From the NCBI GenBank assembly GCA_041736915.1, contig JBGSST010000192.1, forward strand, positions 1 to 14,999: DNA of 14,999 nt, written 5' to 3'. Position numbers and translations under genes: made by a program. Below the pieces are notes generated by a model. The model had not been told where the DNA came from and searched no databases. It worked only from the letters and a program-made list of their open reading frames with translations. Shown here piece after piece: positions 13,639-14,999 of this stretch (its first letter is position 1; each line of letters starts with the position of its first letter). The stretch comes from JBGSST01 sp041736915 (GTDB taxonomy: Bacteria > Bdellovibrionota > FAC87 > UBA2466).

Positions 13639-14523
13639 TTAGAGCGTGGCGTCCGCTTCGCGCGGAAGCTTGCAGCCTGCGAGCGAGAGGTCGACCTTGT
13701 GGTCGGCACCGATACAGTCGTAGATCAGGTTGATCTGCTGACCGTAGCTATTGCCCTTGGCGAAGGAGACCTTGCCGTTCTCGTCTTCCTCGCACGGATT
13801 GTTCATCGTGCACTCGGCTCCACTTTCGTTACCAGTGTTGTTCACGCCGATGACGGTTTTGGTGCCGGCGGCCAGAACGGGCGAACCCGACGTCCCCCCG
13901 ATGGTTTCACAGCCGGGCTGCGAGTAGCGGATCGAATTGTTCCAAGTGTAGCCCGCTTCCTTCAGCTTGTGGACCTCGCCGGCGTGATCGCAACGGTAGC
14001 CGCGCTTCCAGTAGCCCGAGATCACTTCGATCCCGTCTTTCTCAACCGCCTTCTCCGGCGATAACGTAAGCGGCGACAGGCTAAACTCGCTCGCAATCTC
14101 GGCGTACGTTTTGGCGAGCTGGTACAGCGCCATGTCGGTGCCGGTCATCGTGCCGTAGAGGATTTCGGTGGCGCTCACCCGGCCCGCCGACTTGGCGTCT
14201 TTTTTCAGCAGGGTGAAAGTGCGCGACGATTTCTTGGCCACGTAGTGCTTCCCCGGCTTGATGAATCCGCCTTCCATGCAATGGCCGTTCGTCAGCACCA
14301 TCGCCAGCTCCGAATCTGCGGAGTCGGCAAAACGCACCAAACCACCCGAGCAGTTGTTGAGCGCCACGATGCCCTCGAAGTCGTAGTCCGGCGTAAAGGC
14401 ATCCGGGAATACGGTCACGTCGAGCGCGTCCATGGGATTGGAAAAATTGAGCGAGTTGATGGGCAACGCGTTGGCCTGCCCCACGCAGAACAACGTTAGT
14501 AAGCTGAATACTAGTTTCGTCAT
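13639..14523 (-). CDS. Secreted trypsin/V8-like serine protease (S1 fold)
   Basis: 294 residues with a signal peptide (MTKLVFSLLTLFCVGQANA, cleavage after residue 19). The catalytic triad is visible in order: His81 in VLTNGHCMEG, Asp130 in GTMTGTDMALYQ and Ser212 in GGTSGSPVLAAG. C58-C82 flank the His as in the common S1 disulfide; other cysteines are C178, C205, C238, C244, C270 and C284. A 40-residue segment precedes the protease core and may be a short propeptide. An acidic insertion (NNPCEEDENG, around 241-250) could bind calcium. CGGGGGACT lies shortly before the ATG. Predatory Bdellovibrio-type bacteria carry many such secreted proteases; a role in protein digestion outside the cell is inferred. 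Confidence 0.92.
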   Translation of the reverse strand: MTKLVFSLLTLFCVGQANALPINSLNFSNPMDALDVTVFPDAFTPDYDFEGIVALNNCSGGLVRFADSADSELAMVLTNGHCMEGGFIKPGKHYVAKKSSRTFTLLKKDAKSAGRVSATEILYGTMTGTDMALYQLAKTYAEIASEFSLSPLTLSPEKAVEKDGIEVISGYWKRGYRCDHAGEVHKLKEAGYTWNNSIRYSQPGCETIGGTSGSPVLAAGTKTVIGVNNTGNESGAECTMNNPCEEDENGKVSFAKGNSYGQQINLIYDCIGADHKVDLSLAGCKLPREADATL

Positions 14524-14527
14524 TTAT

Positions 14528-14536
14528 AGTCCCCCG
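14528..14536 (-). promoter_or_regulatory. G-rich Shine-Dalgarno element CGGGGGACT of the protease gene
   Basis: On the minus strand CGGGGGACT ends four bases before the ATG at 14523. The same nine bases precede the gene starting at 729. Confidence 0.5.
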
Positions 14537-14727
14537 ACCATTTTTGGATGTGTGTGTAATGTGGAGACTATCTTGCGTTTGCCGGCTTCGCCAAGGGGGG
14601 CATGGGCCGCCCGGCCGATTGCAGAGTCGTCCGCTAACGGCCCTAAACCACCCACACGGCGGGCCTTAAGTGCACCAATCGCTCCCCATTTCGCTGGTTT
14701 AGCCCCCTTACCCACAGCAATGCTTTG

Positions 14728-14756
14728 ACGCGTTATGTCGTTTAATGCTAACGCGT
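14728..14756. repeat. Inverted repeat ACGCGTTA-N13-TAACGCGT, operator candidate
   Basis: ACGCGTTA (14728-14735) and TAACGCGT (14749-14756) are perfect inverted arms. The second arm extends into the self-palindrome TAACGCGTTA (14749-14758), so ACGCGTTA also occurs as a direct repeat 23 bases apart. It lies about 60-85 bases before the ATG at 14813. Confidence 0.45.
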
Positions 14757-14799
14757 TAAGTCACAACAGGTTCTCTGGAAACGAACAATTTGCCGAAAG

Positions 14800-14810
14800 T
14801 GGGGGTACAG
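14800..14810 (+). promoter_or_regulatory. Shared leader / G-rich Shine-Dalgarno TGGGGGTACAG
   Basis: TGGGGGTACAG ends two bases before the ATG at 14813, matching the leader before the 7154 gene at all 11 positions. A GCCGAAAG at 14792-14799, directly upstream, is a weak relative of the GCCGATAA boxes. Confidence 0.5.
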
Positions 14811-14812
14811 AA

Positions 14813-14999
14813 ATGCAGCTAGCGTTGTCTGTTCTGCTTGTCCTTCTGTCCGTAACTAACGCTTTTGCCGGGTCGAAATACAAATTTTCGAACGGTAATG
14901 AACTCATCTTCTCCACCGAGGGGACGACCACCGGGGTCACCTTCAAAAACCACCGCGCCAATGGCGACGAATCGAAGCTTACCCGTGAAGTGGCCCTTC
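14813..14999 (+). CDS. Exported protein of unknown function (partial, C-terminus beyond right edge)
   Basis: 62 codons are visible, open to the window end. A strong signal peptide (MQLALSVLLVLLSVTNAFAG, cleavage after AFA at residue 19) is followed by a polar, probably beta-rich start (SKYKFSNGNELIFSTEGTTT). The start is fixed by the GGGGG leader and the signal peptide. No family can be named from this short part. It is divergent from the serine protease gene. Confidence 0.7.
   Translation, partial: MQLALSVLLVLLSVTNAFAGSKYKFSNGNELIFSTEGTTTGVTFKNHRANGDESKLTREVAL

Larger units (their letters stand above)
14524..14812. other. 289-base divergent intergenic region between protease and right-edge gene
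   Basis: No convincing gene is seen. It holds the leader elements of both flanking genes and an inverted repeat at 14728-14756; no clear -35/-10 pair could be assigned. Confidence 0.5.

Noticed and set aside
14852..14877. Another GTAAC...CGAA pair
   Set aside because: The spacer is 17 instead of 16 bases and it lies inside the signal-peptide coding region of the right-edge gene.

Overview
The window is GC-rich, gene-dense bacterial DNA with almost no intergenic space. It contains no tRNA, rRNA, transposase or CRISPR signal. About two thirds of the genes encode exported proteins: signal-peptide proteins, lipoproteins, outer-membrane barrels, a prepilin-like protein and a trypsin-like protease. 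This marks a Gram-negative, diderm bacterium that invests heavily in its envelope and secretion. The gene style (many orphan Cys-rich secreted proteins, trypsin-like proteases, TPR/beta-barrel fusions, a DUF1109/NrsF-type anti-sigma) fits Bdellovibrionota or another deltaproteobacterial-like lineage. That placement is an inference; no taxonomic marker gene is present.

Region 1 (1-5071). A secreted helical-repeat protein runs off the left edge on the minus strand. Divergent from it is a tight plus-strand set: a prepilin-like Cys-rich protein, a 767-residue exported protein that reads as a methyltransferase followed by two degenerate Nudix-like domains, and a secreted protein with a possible cysteine-peptidase core. 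Region 2 (5093-7154) is minus-strand: a Cys-rich secreted protein, a small secreted helical protein, and a TPR plus outer-membrane beta-barrel protein. The last two overlap by ATGA.

Region 3 (7301-12582) is the most coherent system. An ECF sigma factor and an overlapping six-helix NrsF/DUF1109-type anti-sigma are followed by a six-gene operon: periplasmic thioredoxin-fold protein, short DUF4266-like lipoprotein ending in CSVC, outer-membrane beta-barrel protein (DUF3570-like by position), thioredoxin-fold lipoprotein, TlpA-like thioredoxin, and a CcdA/DsbD-type electron transporter. The last four genes are joined by ATGA overlaps. A motif GTAAC-N16-CGAA occurs twice upstream of the sigma gene and once upstream of the operon, always with identical spacing. 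It resembles the promoter remembered for Caulobacter SigF, the partner of NrsF. The simplest reading is that a cysteine-sensing membrane anti-sigma releases the ECF sigma, which then switches on its own gene and a thiol-reducing relay running from the inner membrane (CcdA) to outer-membrane Cys proteins. An ArsR/BigR-like regulator with a palindrome in its AT-rich upstream region follows directly.

Region 4 (12621-14999) holds a secreted protein of unknown function, a secreted trypsin-like protease (catalytic His81, Asp130, Ser212 visible), and the start of another secreted protein that runs off the right edge. Short shared leader sequences recur just upstream of several exported-protein genes: TGGGGGTACAG twice, CGGGGGACT twice, and CCGATAA -10-like boxes three times.
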